From Donghicola mangrovi (GTDB lineage: Bacteria; Pseudomonadota; Alphaproteobacteria; Rhodobacterales; Rhodobacteraceae): DNA of 64,000 bases. The stretch lies in contig NZ_JABCJE010000009.1 of NCBI RefSeq assembly GCF_013377535.1, positions 62,001-126,000 of the forward strand, written 5' to 3'. The translations under genes were made by a program, and so were the position numbers. Of this stretch, positions 8,558 through 17,871 are shown piece by piece (within the stretch, counting starts at the first letter, position 1; the number at the start of each line of letters is the position of its first letter). A model generated the notes under the pieces. The model was not told where the DNA came from. It searched no databases and saw only the letters and a list, made by a program, of their open reading frames with translations.

Positions 8558-10423
8558 GTTTGCCTCACTGCTGGTTTCGAGTTGGGCCAGCAGGGTGGTC
8601 TCCAGCTCTTTCTCCAGCTCTTTGGCGCGAGCGATGTAGGGCTCGTTTTCGGCGGCGGGCACGTCGGGCTTCCACAGCTTTGCCAGTTCGCTGACCGTGT
8701 GGCGGTCGTGGTGATAGAAGACTCGCTGCGCCTCGGCGGCCTCGAACTCCGTCATGCCAAGGTTTTCCAGCACATAGCGACCAGCACGAAGCGAACTGTC
8801 GAACAGCTCTCGAACAATGTCATCGGCACCAGCGGCATAGAGCGAATACACGTGGTTCCGGTCGTGGGCGCGGGCGATGATGTGCAGCTTGGGGTGGCTC
8901 TTGCGGGCGAACTGCACAAGGCGCGTGGCCTTCTCGGGATCATCAAGGGCGACGACCAGAATGCGCGCCTCGCTCAGGCCAGCCGCACGCAGCAGGTCGG
9001 GGCGGGTTGGGTCGCCGAAGAAGCCTTTGAACCCGAATTTGCGCATCAGTTGGATGGTCTTGATGTCGTGATCGATCACCACGGTTTTATAGCCGCAGGA
9101 CTGCACCAGACGGTTCACGATCTGACCAAAGCGCCCGATGCCCGCGATGATCACGGGGCCTTTGTCGTCGATCACGTCCTCGACGATGGGGGCGTCAGCG
9201 GCGGCAGCGCGGGCTTTGCGTTCGAACAGGATGAACAGCAGCGGGGTGATCAGCATGGTGATCGCGATGGCCAGCAGAATGACCTGCCCCTGAGGGGCGC
9301 TCAGCACGTTGGTCTGGGTCGAGAACGACACCAGCACAAAGCCGAACTCGCCCGCTTGGGCCAGCCCCAGCGTGAACAGCCAGCGCCCGCGGGGACGCAG
9401 CCGGAACAGGCGAGCAATGATATAGAGCACCGAGCCCTTGATCAGGATGATTGCCGCCGCAATGCCGAGGATGGTCAGCGGTTTGGCGAACAGCAATCCA
9501 AAGTCGATGCCCGCGCCCACGGTGATAAAGAACAGCCCCAGAAGCAGGCCCTTGAACGGCTCAAGGTCGCTTTCCAGCTCGTGGCGGAATTCGGTGTTGG
9601 CCAGAACCACACCGGCCAGAAACGTCCCCAGCGCGGGCGACAGGCCCACCATCGTCATCAACAGGCCTATGCCTACCACGATCATCAAGGCCAGCGCGGT
9701 GTACATCTCGCGCAGTTTGGCGGCGTGGATGTAGCGAAAGACGGGGCGGGTCAGGTAGATGCCGGTCAGAATGATGGCCACCACAGCCCCCAGCGTGATC
9801 AGGGTCACGCCCCACGCAGGCAGGCCGTCCACCAGACTGATGGCGCTGTGCTCGGCATCCTCGACTGGTCCGACGCGGATCGAGCCATCGGGGGCAAAGC
9901 CCGGTCCGGCCGCCAATCCCAGCAGCGGCAGGATCGCCAGCATCGGGATCACCGCCATATCCTGCGTCAGCAGCACCGAGAATGTCGCGCGCCCGCCATT
10001 GGTCTGGACCAGACCCTTTTCGGTCAGGGTTTGCAGCACGATCGCGGTCGAGGACAGGGACAGGATCATCCCCACCGCCAGCGACGTCTGCCAATCATAG
10101 TTGTACCACATCCCCAGCGCGGTCATTGCGCCCGTGGTCAGGGTAATCTGCAGGCCCCCCATGCCGATCAGCTTGTGCCGCATGTCCCACAGGGTGCGGG
10201 GCTCCAGTTCCAGACCGATCAGGAACAGCATCACCACCACGCCATATTCGGCAAAGTGCTGCAGGTCCTTGGTCTCGGACCCGACAAGACCCAGAACGGG
10301 GCCAATCACGATACCGGCGGCGATATATCCCAGAACGGACCCAAGACCGAGACGGGCTGCAATCGGAACCGCAATCACTGCGGCCACAAGGTAAATCAAA
10401 GTGTCTAAAAGAATGACGTCCAT
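8543..10423 (-). CDS. CPA2-family cation:proton antiporter with TrkA-N domain (Kef/YbaL type)
   Basis: A 626-residue membrane transporter. Roughly residues 1-390 contain about 12 hydrophobic segments of the Na+/H+ exchanger fold. A Rossmann-type TrkA-N domain follows (VIIAGIGRFGQIVNRLVQSCGY, then VVIDHD), and a charged C-terminal tail of about 80 residues. Family members carry out K+ or Na+ efflux in exchange for protons, gated by nucleotide or thiol ligands. No separate KefF/KefG-like ancillary gene is adjacent, so which Kef subtype it is remains open. It probably forms its own transcript. Confidence 0.9.
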   Translation of the reverse strand: MDVILLDTLIYLVAAVIAVPIAARLGLGSVLGYIAAGIVIGPVLGLVGSETKDLQHFAEYGVVVMLFLIGLELEPRTLWDMRHKLIGMGGLQITLTTGAMTALGMWYNYDWQTSLAVGMILSLSSTAIVLQTLTEKGLVQTNGGRATFSVLLTQDMAVIPMLAILPLLGLAAGPGFAPDGSIRVGPVEDAEHSAISLVDGLPAWGVTLITLGAVVAIILTGIYLTRPVFRYIHAAKLREMYTALALMIVVGIGLLMTMVGLSPALGTFLAGVVLANTEFRHELESDLEPFKGLLLGLFFITVGAGIDFGLLFAKPLTILGIAAAIILIKGSVLYIIARLFRLRPRGRWLFTLGLAQAGEFGFVLVSFSTQTNVLSAPQGQVILLAIAITMLITPLLFILFERKARAAAADAPIVEDVIDDKGPVIIAGIGRFGQIVNRLVQSCGYKTVVIDHDIKTIQLMRKFGFKGFFGDPTRPDLLRAAGLSEARILVVALDDPEKATRLVQFARKSHPKLHIIARAHDRNHVYSLYAAGADDIVRELFDSSLRAGRYVLENLGMTEFEAAEAQRVFYHHDRHTVSELAKLWKPDVPAAENEPYIARAKELEKELETTLLAQLETSSEANKKAS

Positions 10424-10552
10424 CTAGGGGCTTATTTCCATAATCTGCTCGGCCCTAGTTTAAGGCGTATTACCGCCAAGGCCAGTGCTGCACTGCAATG
10501 CAGCAATGAACGCACGGGAAAGTGTGTCCCTGAAAGATAGGAATTCCGGCCC

Positions 10553-12787
10553 TTAGCCCTTGGGCATGGACAGCACGACGTTGCGGCTGCCTTTGACCAG
10601 ACGGATGGCATCCGCACTGATAGCGGTAACCTTGCTGCCTTCGATCTTGTCGCCGACCTGAACCTTTTTGTAGCGGCCGTTGGGCAGGCGGATCAGGGCG
10701 CGGCGGTTCGAATCCGATCCATAGACCCCGATCAGGTTCATTTCCTTGAGGGATATTACATTATCCTCGGTCGCGGCCTTGGTCACCGAAGCCTTGGAAG
10801 GCAGGGAGGGCGCGGCAGATTTCTTGGTCGCCGCCGAAGCAACCTGCACAGGCGCGGCCTTGGACGGGGCGGGGGCCAGATCCTTGGGGCGGGCCTTGGG
10901 CATGAGCGAGGAGTTGGCGACCAGATCCTCTTGCTCTTCTTCGCTGATGCCAGCGGTGCTGCCACCCGACGCCTCGCGCAGGGCGTCCATGACGGCGGCG
11001 GCGGTTTCGGGGCTGGCGGCGGGGGCCTCGGCCACTGCGGGCGGGGCGGGCACCAGATCATCCGGACGGGCCTTGGGGCGGCGCGAAGCCATCTCGGCCA
11101 AGGTCAGACCACCAAGGCGGCTGCGCTCCAGCTTCTCTGCCAGATCGTCAGGGCGGGCCTGCGGGCGGATCTTATAGGCGGGGGCCTCGGGTTCAGCCTC
11201 GGCGACTTCGGTCTCGGCGGGGGCTGTTTCGGGGCGGGTCGGGGGCACCACAGGCGGGTTGCCAAGGAACACGCGATAGCCACCGGGGGCCAAGGTGCCC
11301 TCGGGCGTCGGTCGCACCAGACCGTTTTCATCCAGCGCGAACTTGTGCTCGGCCGCGGTAGGCAGGCCTTGGCGCGGGGGCAGTTCGTCCAGCGCCAGTT
11401 CGTTCGTCTCGGGCAGGGACACGGCGTCCAGCGACGGCACTGCACGGTCCTTGGAGGGGACGTAGACATCCGCGTCAGAGGGCACATCGGGCAGGGTCGG
11501 CGCCACAGGGGCCATCGCGTAGATGCCCGTCCGCGCATAGAGGTCCTGTAGCTGCTCGGGGGTCATGGCGACCTGTTCCGGAGCGGCCTCGGGCGCGGGG
11601 TCTGTGGGCTGGACCGGCAGCAGATCGACCGCATCCCCGTGCATCGCCAGCGCTTCGTCCGTTTCTTCGGAACTGGGGGCAGGGGTGGTCAGATCGGTGT
11701 CGGTGTCCGGCTCGCTTTCCAGTTCGGCGGTGTCCAGTTCCTCGGCGGGAACGGTGGTCACGGGGATCGCAACGGGTTCGGACTGGGCCGTGATCTCGGC
11801 GGGTGTGTCGCCGGTGAAGAGGGTCGCAGTGGCCCCGACAACACCCATGAACAGGATAACCGCGGCGGTCGCCATTAGGCCCAGTTTCGCGTGATCCTGC
11901 CCCTTGGGCAGCGGCAGCTTGGTAGAGGCCAGCATCCCGCCAATCACCGTAAACATCCCTGCGGCGACCGAGGTCCGCTCGGCCTTCAGCGGGGTTTTGC
12001 GGGCAGTAGCGGGCGCCTTGGGGGCGGTGCGATGGGCGGTCAGCGTAGCCGCACTCAGGTCGGGCGTTGGCTCTGGGTCCTCATCGGGGGTGGAAACCTC
12101 GATGAAGGGGGCCTCAACCTCGGCCTCGCGCTCTTTGGTGGCGGCGTGCAGCGCACTGAGCGAACTGTTCTCGACCGCGCCCCCGAAATCGGGCAGGGGG
12201 ATTTTGTCATCGCCGCCAAGGTCACCCGCGTTGATCTGGGCCTCGCCGGTAATGCGGATCAGCTCGAAATCCCGTTGGACTTCTTCGCCCTTGGGCATGA
12301 CTTCGCGCGCATGAAGCGAGGTGCCTAAGTAGGGCTCGGCGGGATAGTTTGCGGACGCTTCGGGGATCGCGCCAAAGGAATAGGGGTTGAACCCGTGCTC
12401 CAGCGCAAAGGCCTCGGCCTCGTCGAGCGTTTCGTGAGCTACGGCGGCCACAGACACGTTGCCATCGGTCAGGCGTACGCAGTCGAAATTCAGTTGCTCG
12501 ACCCGATAGGGGGTCGCTCCTTCGAGCGCGATGCGGGCGGCGGAACGTTCCTGTCCGGGGGCAACGCCGCTCATGGTCAGGTAGCGGATTTGTTCGTCGG
12601 GGATCACGATCTTGCAGCGCAGGCCATCGGGCGACAGCGCCAGGGCACGGTCGCGCAGCTTGGCCAGCGCCGCGGGTAGGTCCGCAGCATCCAAAGCCAC
12701 GTCACCGACCAGCAGCCAGCCATCTTCGCCCCGTTGCAGCAGGCGAATTCCATTAAAGGTCAGCGAAAGCGCGAAATTCGTAATCAT
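10553..12787 (-). CDS. Large Ala/Pro-rich single-pass membrane protein with GspC/PilP-like C-terminal domain
   Basis: A 744-residue protein. The N-terminal ~200 residues form a possible PilM/GspL-like region (LTFNGIRLLQRGEDGWLLVGDVALDA, many short strands). A single membrane segment follows near residue 305-325 (LGLMATAAVILFMGVVGATA), then about 330 residues of low-complexity Pro/Glu/Ala with repeated K-A-R-P-D-D-L motifs. The last ~65 residues (LIGVYGSDSNRRALIRLPNGRYKKVQVGDKIEGSKVTAIS) resemble the small beta domain of GspC/PilP. This suggests an envelope scaffold spanning the periplasm. No secretion or pilus genes are adjacent, so the role is unknown. Confidence 0.65.
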   Translation of the reverse strand: MITNFALSLTFNGIRLLQRGEDGWLLVGDVALDAADLPAALAKLRDRALALSPDGLRCKIVIPDEQIRYLTMSGVAPGQERSAARIALEGATPYRVEQLNFDCVRLTDGNVSVAAVAHETLDEAEAFALEHGFNPYSFGAIPEASANYPAEPYLGTSLHAREVMPKGEEVQRDFELIRITGEAQINAGDLGGDDKIPLPDFGGAVENSSLSALHAATKEREAEVEAPFIEVSTPDEDPEPTPDLSAATLTAHRTAPKAPATARKTPLKAERTSVAAGMFTVIGGMLASTKLPLPKGQDHAKLGLMATAAVILFMGVVGATATLFTGDTPAEITAQSEPVAIPVTTVPAEELDTAELESEPDTDTDLTTPAPSSEETDEALAMHGDAVDLLPVQPTDPAPEAAPEQVAMTPEQLQDLYARTGIYAMAPVAPTLPDVPSDADVYVPSKDRAVPSLDAVSLPETNELALDELPPRQGLPTAAEHKFALDENGLVRPTPEGTLAPGGYRVFLGNPPVVPPTRPETAPAETEVAEAEPEAPAYKIRPQARPDDLAEKLERSRLGGLTLAEMASRRPKARPDDLVPAPPAVAEAPAASPETAAAVMDALREASGGSTAGISEEEQEDLVANSSLMPKARPKDLAPAPSKAAPVQVASAATKKSAAPSLPSKASVTKAATEDNVISLKEMNLIGVYGSDSNRRALIRLPNGRYKKVQVGDKIEGSKVTAISADAIRLVKGSRNVVLSMPKG

Positions 12788-12953
12788 CGGTCTTTAGATA
12801 CCACCCCGCCCCATCCCGGGGTAGCTTCGTCCAAGCTTGTGCCTCAGATTACAGCAGGAAACCGCCTAGAGAAAGACAATATGCCTAAAGGGTGTTTTGC
12901 ATTTCAGGATGCCTTGGGAAACCATTGCCTCAGGGAAACAGAGGAGAAATCCC

Positions 12954-13667
12954 ATGAAATTTCTAGGACTGGTCGCAGGTGTCGTGATGATGGCGGCGGT
13001 TCCGGTATATGCGCAGACCGCAACTATTCAGGTGGTCGGAACGGGCACAGTCGTGGCCGAGCCGGATATGGCGGTGATCACATTGGGCGTGTCCGAAGAG
13101 GCCCGCGATGCAGCGGCGGCAATGGAAACGGTGTCTTCCAAAGTGGCGGCCATTCTGGATGCCCTGGCCCAAGCCGGAATCGCCGAGCGCGACGTGCAGA
13201 CCCAGAACGTTTCGGTCTCGCCGGTGTGGAACAACACCTCGACCGGAAATAACCCGCGTATCACGGGGTTTGAGGCGACCAACACCGTCGCCGTCCGTGT
13301 GCGGGTTCTGGACAGTCTGGGCTTTGTGATTGATCGCGTTCTGGATTCGGGCGCGAACCAGATGAACGGGCTGACCTTCCAGATCACCGACGATTCTGCG
13401 CTGCTGGAACAGGCGCGCCGTGCCGCCGTGCAGGACGCCATGGCAAAGGCGCAGCTTTATGCGGATGCGGCGGGTGTCACGCTGGGGTCCGTGCTGACCC
13501 TGCAAGAGACCGGCAACATGCAAGAGACCGCGCGCATGGATATGGCAATGATGGCTGCCCCCAAAGGCGCCCCCATTGCCAAGGGCGAGCTGTCCCAGAC
13601 TGCGACGGTTTCGATGACCTTTGCGATCCAGCAGGCGGGGCAGGACACAGGCTCCACACCCGAATAA
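12954..13667 (+). CDS. SIMPL-domain (DUF541) exported protein
   Basis: A 237-residue protein with a signal peptide (KFLGLVAGVVMMAAVPVYAQ) and one SIMPL/DUF541 domain: IQVVGTGTVVAEPDMAVITLGV, then FEATNTVAVRVRVLDSLG and VQDAMAKAQLYADAAGV. Members are periplasmic or outer-membrane proteins linked to stress resistance, with no defined enzymatic role. The ATG at 12954 is chosen because GAGGAG lies a few bases upstream and the signal peptide begins there; an earlier in-frame Met would spoil the signal. Confidence 0.88.
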   Translation: MKFLGLVAGVVMMAAVPVYAQTATIQVVGTGTVVAEPDMAVITLGVSEEARDAAAAMETVSSKVAAILDALAQAGIAERDVQTQNVSVSPVWNNTSTGNNPRITGFEATNTVAVRVRVLDSLGFVIDRVLDSGANQMNGLTFQITDDSALLEQARRAAVQDAMAKAQLYADAAGVTLGSVLTLQETGNMQETARMDMAMMAAPKGAPIAKGELSQTATVSMTFAIQQAGQDTGSTPE

Positions 13668-13809
13668 CCGTCACCTAATCCGTAGGTTTGCAGCGGGGCC
13701 CACCATGACAGGCCACCTGCAAACTGCACTAACCCGATCGCAAAAGGGGGACGCGGCCAATGCTGCGTCCCCCTGAATTTTTCCCGAATCGGCTGGACCC
13801 GTGCGCAAG

Positions 13810-14793
13810 TCAGCGCATCCAGAAGCCCTCTTTCTTGATCCGGTTGCGAATGCCCTGTTCCTTGCGCGGCAGATCATTCTGGTCGAACAGGGCGCGCACT
13901 TTCTTGCCGCGGCCTTGATAGACCATGCGTTTGATCGGGTCGTAGTTTTTGAGGATCTTCTTGATCTTGTTCGGGGCGGTGACCTCTTCGATCACGCTGA
14001 TCACAGCCTCGCTCTCACGCGCATAGAGCAGGGGTAGTACGCGGTAGTGGCACGTGGTGCGTCCGTCCAACCAGCCGTCCTCTAGCGCGCCGAATCCGCC
14101 GCCAAAGCTGTGCAGGACCAAGGGCAGGGCGATCTGGTCCAGCCATGGCCAGATTTCCTGACAGACCAGCTCTGCGGGGCGGGTGTCGCGAATCCCCAGA
14201 GCGATCTCCAGATACCGCGCCCCAAAGGCCGCCGCGTCACGGTGATAGAAGAAGCCCGCGTTGAAATAGGGGTAGCGGCGCCAGAATTCCTCGGGCCAGC
14301 TTTTGTCCAGCGCGCTGTCCATTTCCAGCCCGAACTGGCGGTAGAGCGACTCCCACGTGGCGTGATAGCCGGGGCCATACAGTTCGATCTGCGGCCAAGT
14401 GGATTCGCGCCGCATCGAGGCCGCAGGGCGGTCAAAGTCGAATGGCACTTTGCGGATGTCGTCCAGCACCAGCGTGTCGGTGTCGAAAAACACGAACGGG
14501 CGGTCGGTGGGGACGACCTTCAGGCACTCGATCTTGTTCCCGTTAGGGTAGTCCTGACCAAAGTGCTCGTTGGCAAAGGGCAGGATCTCGGCGCCCATGG
14601 ATTCGAGCGCCTCGCGCACCTCGGAACCCATCCGCGGATCGCTGTTCCACTTGGGGCCGGGCTGCGGTTCGCAGACCAGAAGGCGGCCTTTGAACTTGGG
14701 GCTCTTGGCGCGCAGGGATGCGGCGAAAACCAGTGCCTCGTATTCCAGACGACCCGCTTGGGCGACGATGACTATGTTGAAAACTTCGCTCAT
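13810..14793 (-). CDS. Putative glycosyltransferase
   Basis: A soluble protein of about 327 residues starting MSEVFN at 14793 (an in-frame Met six codons upstream is possible). It begins with a Rossmann-like strand (NIVIVAQAGRLEYEALVFAASLR) and carries FVFFDTDTLVLDD, a D-x-D metal/nucleotide-sugar site as in GT-A glycosyltransferases, then PYFNAGFFYHRDAAAFG, as in GT8-like enzymes. Sugar donor and acceptor cannot be read. It stands alone between the SIMPL gene and tRNA-Tyr. Confidence 0.62.
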   Translation of the reverse strand: MSEVFNIVIVAQAGRLEYEALVFAASLRAKSPKFKGRLLVCEPQPGPKWNSDPRMGSEVREALESMGAEILPFANEHFGQDYPNGNKIECLKVVPTDRPFVFFDTDTLVLDDIRKVPFDFDRPAASMRRESTWPQIELYGPGYHATWESLYRQFGLEMDSALDKSWPEEFWRRYPYFNAGFFYHRDAAAFGARYLEIALGIRDTRPAELVCQEIWPWLDQIALPLVLHSFGGGFGALEDGWLDGRTTCHYRVLPLLYARESEAVISVIEEVTAPNKIKKILKNYDPIKRMVYQGRGKKVRALFDQNDLPRKEQGIRNRIKKEGFWMR

Positions 14794-14905
14794 GGACCCT
14801 CGGAAAAACATAACCCAGCCTGACTATAGGCAGGTAAAACCCATTGAAAAAGAGGCGTTTTTATTTTCGTGAGGCTTAGTCCCATCCATTCTCTCAGAAG
14901 GAGAA

Positions 14906-14989
14906 TGGTGGGCGACCCTGGAATCGAACCAGGCATGGGTCTCCCCGGCGGAGTTACAGTCCGCTGCCGCACCTTGCAGCTCGTCGCCC
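14906..14989 (-). tRNA. tRNA-Tyr (GTA)
   Basis: The minus strand folds into a class II tRNA. The acceptor stem GGGCGAC (14983-14989) pairs with GTCGCCC (14910-14916), followed by the discriminator A and encoded CCA (14906-14908). The anticodon GTA is at 14955-14957 inside a GCGGA/TCCGC stem. A long variable arm and a GTTCGATTC T-loop are present. Confidence 0.96.
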
Positions 14990-15103
14990 TGACGTGGGGC
15001 GCTGTCTAACCCTGACCCGTGGGGGCGTCAACAGGAAAATCTCTTGTACTTCAAAGAATGTGCAGGCACTGAGGCGCACGTCAGTAAACAAAGGGCCGAA
15101 GCC

Positions 15104-15883
15104 ATGAAAAAACCGAAGTGGGTCGTGGAAAAAGAGCAATCCAAGCGCGCTGCCTCGAAAGAAACGGTGTGGTTGTTTGGTCTTCATGCCGTTCGTGACG
15201 CGCTGGAAAACCCCGCCCGAGTCAAATTGCGACTCGTGGTGACGCAGAATGCGCAGGCAAAACTGCAGGACGCGATCGACAAAGCCGGAATCACCCCCGA
15301 GTTGTCGGACCCCCGCAAGTTCGCCGCCCCTCTGGACCCTCAATCCGTGCACCAGGGCGCCGCGCTTGAGGTGAAGGCGCTGGACTGGGGCAAGCTCGAG
15401 GATATCTGCATCGGCCACCCCGACCGCGCGCCCCGTGTGGTTCTGCTGGACCGCGTCTCTGATCCCCATAACGTGGGCGCGATTCTGCGTAGTGCCGAGG
15501 TGTTCGGTGCCTGTGCCGTGATCGCCCCCGCGCGCCATTCCGCCCCCGAGACCGGCGCTCTGGCCAAGACTGCCAGCGGCGCGTTGGAACGCCAGCCCTA
15601 TCTGCGTGTGGGCAACCTGTCCCAAGCGATGGAGCGTCTGCGCGACATGGGCTACCTGCTGCTGGGTCTGGATGGTCTGGCCGAGCAAACCATCGAGCAG
15701 GCTCTGGTGGGGCAATACGACCGCCCTGTGGCGCTGGTTCTGGGCTCCGAAGGGCCGGGCCTGCGCGAAAAAACCCGCGAAACCTGCGATTCGCTGGTCA
15801 AGATCGAGTACGCCGGTGCCTTTGGGTCGCTGAACGTGTCGAACGCAGCTGCGGTGGCGCTCTACGCCTCGTTGGGCAAGTGA
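15104..15883 (+). CDS. rlmB: SpoU-family 23S rRNA 2'-O-methyltransferase (RlmB-like)
   Basis: A 259-residue RNA ribose methyltransferase. The N-terminal substrate-binding domain (WLFGLHAVRDALENPARVKLRLVV) is followed by the SPOUT catalytic domain. Motif 1 is NVGAILRSAEVFGA, motif 2 LVLGSEGPGLREKT and motif 3 SLNVSNAAAVALYA, which form the knotted SAM site. RlmB methylates G2251 of 23S rRNA; the target is inferred from family. The ATG at 15104 is preferred to an upstream start that adds residues without family resemblance. Confidence 0.9.
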   Translation: MKKPKWVVEKEQSKRAASKETVWLFGLHAVRDALENPARVKLRLVVTQNAQAKLQDAIDKAGITPELSDPRKFAAPLDPQSVHQGAALEVKALDWGKLEDICIGHPDRAPRVVLLDRVSDPHNVGAILRSAEVFGACAVIAPARHSAPETGALAKTASGALERQPYLRVGNLSQAMERLRDMGYLLLGLDGLAEQTIEQALVGQYDRPVALVLGSEGPGLREKTRETCDSLVKIEYAGAFGSLNVSNAAAVALYASLGK

Positions 15884-16164
15884 ATCGGTTCGGGCTGCCT
15901 GCCTGACGGGCGGGCAGCCTGACCTCACGTTTAGTTGACCGGCAGCCTGAGTCGCTGCGCAACGGCGGTTTTACGGATCGGTCGGGGTCTGCGGGTCATC
16001 CATCGCTGCGGTGCAGCGAATTTTACGAATCGCCTAGTAAAATATGGGTGAATTTCCTGCGGCACCCTCTCGTTCTGGCTGAGCGGGGCAAAAATCGACA
16101 GGTTTTTCCCGCGGCGCCCCAAGGGTTTAGAGCTGTTCACAGCTTTATTACATGCCCTTTAAGT

Positions 16165-16275
16165 TCCGAAATGGTCTCCTAGGTTCATAGGTGTCGCGGG
16201 GCCGGAACCCTCGCGGTTACTTCACTGTCCCTCGTTCCGTACCTTTGCCCGGGCCCCCAGAGCCCGGGCTTTTTT
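16165..16275 (+). ncRNA. Candidate small RNA or structured leader
   Basis: A hairpin (CGCGGGG near 16196 with CCCTCGCG near 16208, one bulge) is followed by an unstructured C/T-rich linker and a textbook terminator at 16247-16275. As the terminator stands before the next gene's start, it either closes an independent RNA of about 100 bases or attenuates that gene. The 5' end is a guess. Confidence 0.35.
16247..16275 (+). terminator. Strong Rho-independent terminator in a leader position
   Basis: GCCCGGGC (16247-16254) pairs with GCCCGGGC (16262-16269) with a 7-base spacer and is followed by six T residues. It ends 26 bases before the ATG at 16302. Confidence 0.85.
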
Positions 16276-16301
16276 CTGCCAACTGTCTGACAGGATTGCG
16301 A

Positions 16302-16721
16302 ATGACCCAGACCGACGCCCAACTCCGCGACATTCTGACCAATGCCAAAACCATTGCCTTGGTGGGTGCGTCCTCGAACCCGGCGCGGCCCAGTTTTCAG
16401 GTCGGGAACTTTCTGGCGGGGCAGGGGTATCGGGTGATCGGGGTGAACCCCGGTCTGGCAGGCCAGCAGCTGTACGGAGAGACCGTTGTAGGCGCGCTGG
16501 GGGACATCACCGACCTCGTGGACATCGTGGACATCTTTCGCGCCGGAGAGGCCGTTCCAGCCATCGTAGAAGAGGCCCTGAGCCTGTCTGGTCCGCGGAC
16601 CATCTGGCTGCAGCTGGGTGTGGACAGCGCCGAAGGTGTGGCGCTGGCCCAAGAGAACGGCCTGAAGGTCGTTGAGAACCGCTGCCCGAAGATCGAGATG
16701 CCTCGCCTCGGGATGGTTTGA
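16302..16721 (+). CDS. CoA-binding protein (YccU type)
   Basis: A 139-residue Rossmann-fold protein of the CoA_binding family. The N-terminal strand and glycine turn read TIALVGASSNPARPSFQVGNFL, followed by YRVIGVNPG and the later VDIVDIFRAGEAVPAIVEEA, as in YccU-like proteins and the first domain of succinyl-CoA-synthetase alpha-like enzymes. It probably binds a CoA or nucleotide; the biological role of the family is unknown. The ATG at 16302 is chosen over an upstream start that would read through the terminator. It ends directly against convergent hisE. Confidence 0.85.
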   Translation: MTQTDAQLRDILTNAKTIALVGASSNPARPSFQVGNFLAGQGYRVIGVNPGLAGQQLYGETVVGALGDITDLVDIVDIFRAGEAVPAIVEEALSLSGPRTIWLQLGVDSAEGVALAQENGLKVVENRCPKIEMPRLGMV

Positions 16722-17033
16722 TTATTTGCGGGCTGCCTTTTCGGCGATGCCAGAGGTGCCTTCGCGGCGCTCTAGCTCGGCTTCGACATCGGACAGGTCC
16801 ACGTCGCGGGCGCGCAGCATGACCAGCAGGTGATAGAGCACGTCCGCCGCTTCGCCGATCAGCTTCTCGCGGTCGTTTTTCACGGCCTCGATGATGGCTT
16901 CGATCGATTCCTCACCAAATTTCTCGGCGCATTTCTCGGGGCCCTTGGACAGCAGCTTGGCGGTCCAGCTGGTGTCGGGGCTGTCCCCGACGCGGGCGGC
17001 GATGGTGTCGTTCAGGCGGTGCAGGGCGCTCAT
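16722..17033 (-). CDS. hisE: Phosphoribosyl-ATP diphosphatase
   Basis: A 103-residue MazG-fold pyrophosphohydrolase catalysing step 2 of histidine biosynthesis (PR-ATP to PR-AMP). Signature residues are [18 protein letters not shown] and [28 protein letters not shown], with acidic Mg-binding residues. It is a stand-alone HisE, not fused to HisI, and no hisI is in the window. It overlaps the end of hisF by four bases (ATGA), indicating coupled translation. Confidence 0.95.
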   Translation of the reverse strand: MSALHRLNDTIAARVGDSPDTSWTAKLLSKGPEKCAEKFGEESIEAIIEAVKNDREKLIGEAADVLYHLLVMLRARDVDLSDVEAELERREGTSGIAEKAARK

Positions 17034-17791
17034 GTCAGCCTCATGGGGATGCCGGCGGCGGCCATGTGGGCCTTGGCCTCGTGGATGGTGTGCACGCCAA
17101 AGTGGAAGATCGACGCGGCCAGAACGGCGCTGGCGTGGCCTTCGGTGACGCCCTCGACCAAGTGATCCAGATTGCCGACGCCGCCCGAAGCGATCACGGG
17201 GATGTCCACCGCGTCCGCGATGGCGCTGGTTAGCGGCAGGTTAAAGCCTGCGCGGGTGCCGTCACGGTCCATGCTGGTCAGAAGGATTTCCCCTGCGCCC
17301 TTTTCCGCGACGAGACGCGCGAATTCCACAGCGTCGATGCCGGTCGATTTGCGGCCCCCGTGGGTAAAGATTTCCCAGCGGCCCGGTTCCACAGTTTTCG
17401 CGTCAATCGCACAGATGATGCACTGGCTGCCGAACTGGTCCGCCGCGCGGGCGATCACATCGGGGTCCGCCACAGCGGCCGAGTTAAAGCTGACCTTGTC
17501 AGCGCCCGCCAGCAGCAGAGCCCGCACATCCGCATTGGTCCGCACGCCGCCACCGACGGTCAGGGGCACAAAGCACTGCTCGGCCGTGCGGGTCACCAGA
17601 TCGTACATGGTGCCGCGGTTTTCGTGGGTCGCGTGAATGTCGAGGAAACATATCTCGTCCGCACCGGCGGCGTCATAGGCGCGCGCGGCCTCGACGGGAT
17701 CGCCCGCGTCAATCAGATCGACAAAGTTCACGCCTTTGACCACTCGGCCATCGGCAACGTCCAAACAGGGGATGATACGTGTCTTGAGCAT
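17030..17791 (-). CDS. hisF: Imidazole glycerol phosphate synthase cyclase subunit
   Basis: A 253-residue (beta/alpha)8 barrel. It takes ammonia from HisH and converts PRFAR into imidazole glycerol phosphate and AICAR. The N-terminal [18 protein letters not shown] contains the catalytic Asp11, and CAIDAKTV carries the second catalytic Asp. The phosphate loops [12 protein letters not shown] and FNSAAVADP are clear. The start at 17791 gives the canonical N-terminus; an in-frame upstream start adds 17 non-family residues. Lies downstream of hisA. Confidence 0.97.
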   Translation of the reverse strand: MLKTRIIPCLDVADGRVVKGVNFVDLIDAGDPVEAARAYDAAGADEICFLDIHATHENRGTMYDLVTRTAEQCFVPLTVGGGVRTNADVRALLLAGADKVSFNSAAVADPDVIARAADQFGSQCIICAIDAKTVEPGRWEIFTHGGRKSTGIDAVEFARLVAEKGAGEILLTSMDRDGTRAGFNLPLTSAIADAVDIPVIASGGVGNLDHLVEGVTEGHASAVLAASIFHFGVHTIHEAKAHMAAAGIPMRLT

Positions 17792-17871
17792 GGCTCTTCT
17801 CTTAGGCGGTGGCGCGGGATGCGTCCAGCGGGGCCAAAGCAAAAGGGCCGCGCGGTGGCGGCCCGATCCGG

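Larger units (their letters stand above)
15884..16301. other. 418-base non-coding stretch
   Basis: Between rlmB and the CoA-binding protein. It contains a hairpin just after rlmB (GGCTGCC around 15893 with GGCAGCC around 15912, no T-run), an AT-rich middle (16010-16160), and a structured segment ending in a strong terminator at 16247-16275. The only ORF of note, 69 codons on the minus strand, shows no protein features. Confidence 0.6.

Noticed and set aside
15931-16140. 69-codon minus-strand ORF
   Set aside because: No ribosome binding site or protein features, and it overlaps an AT-rich leader.
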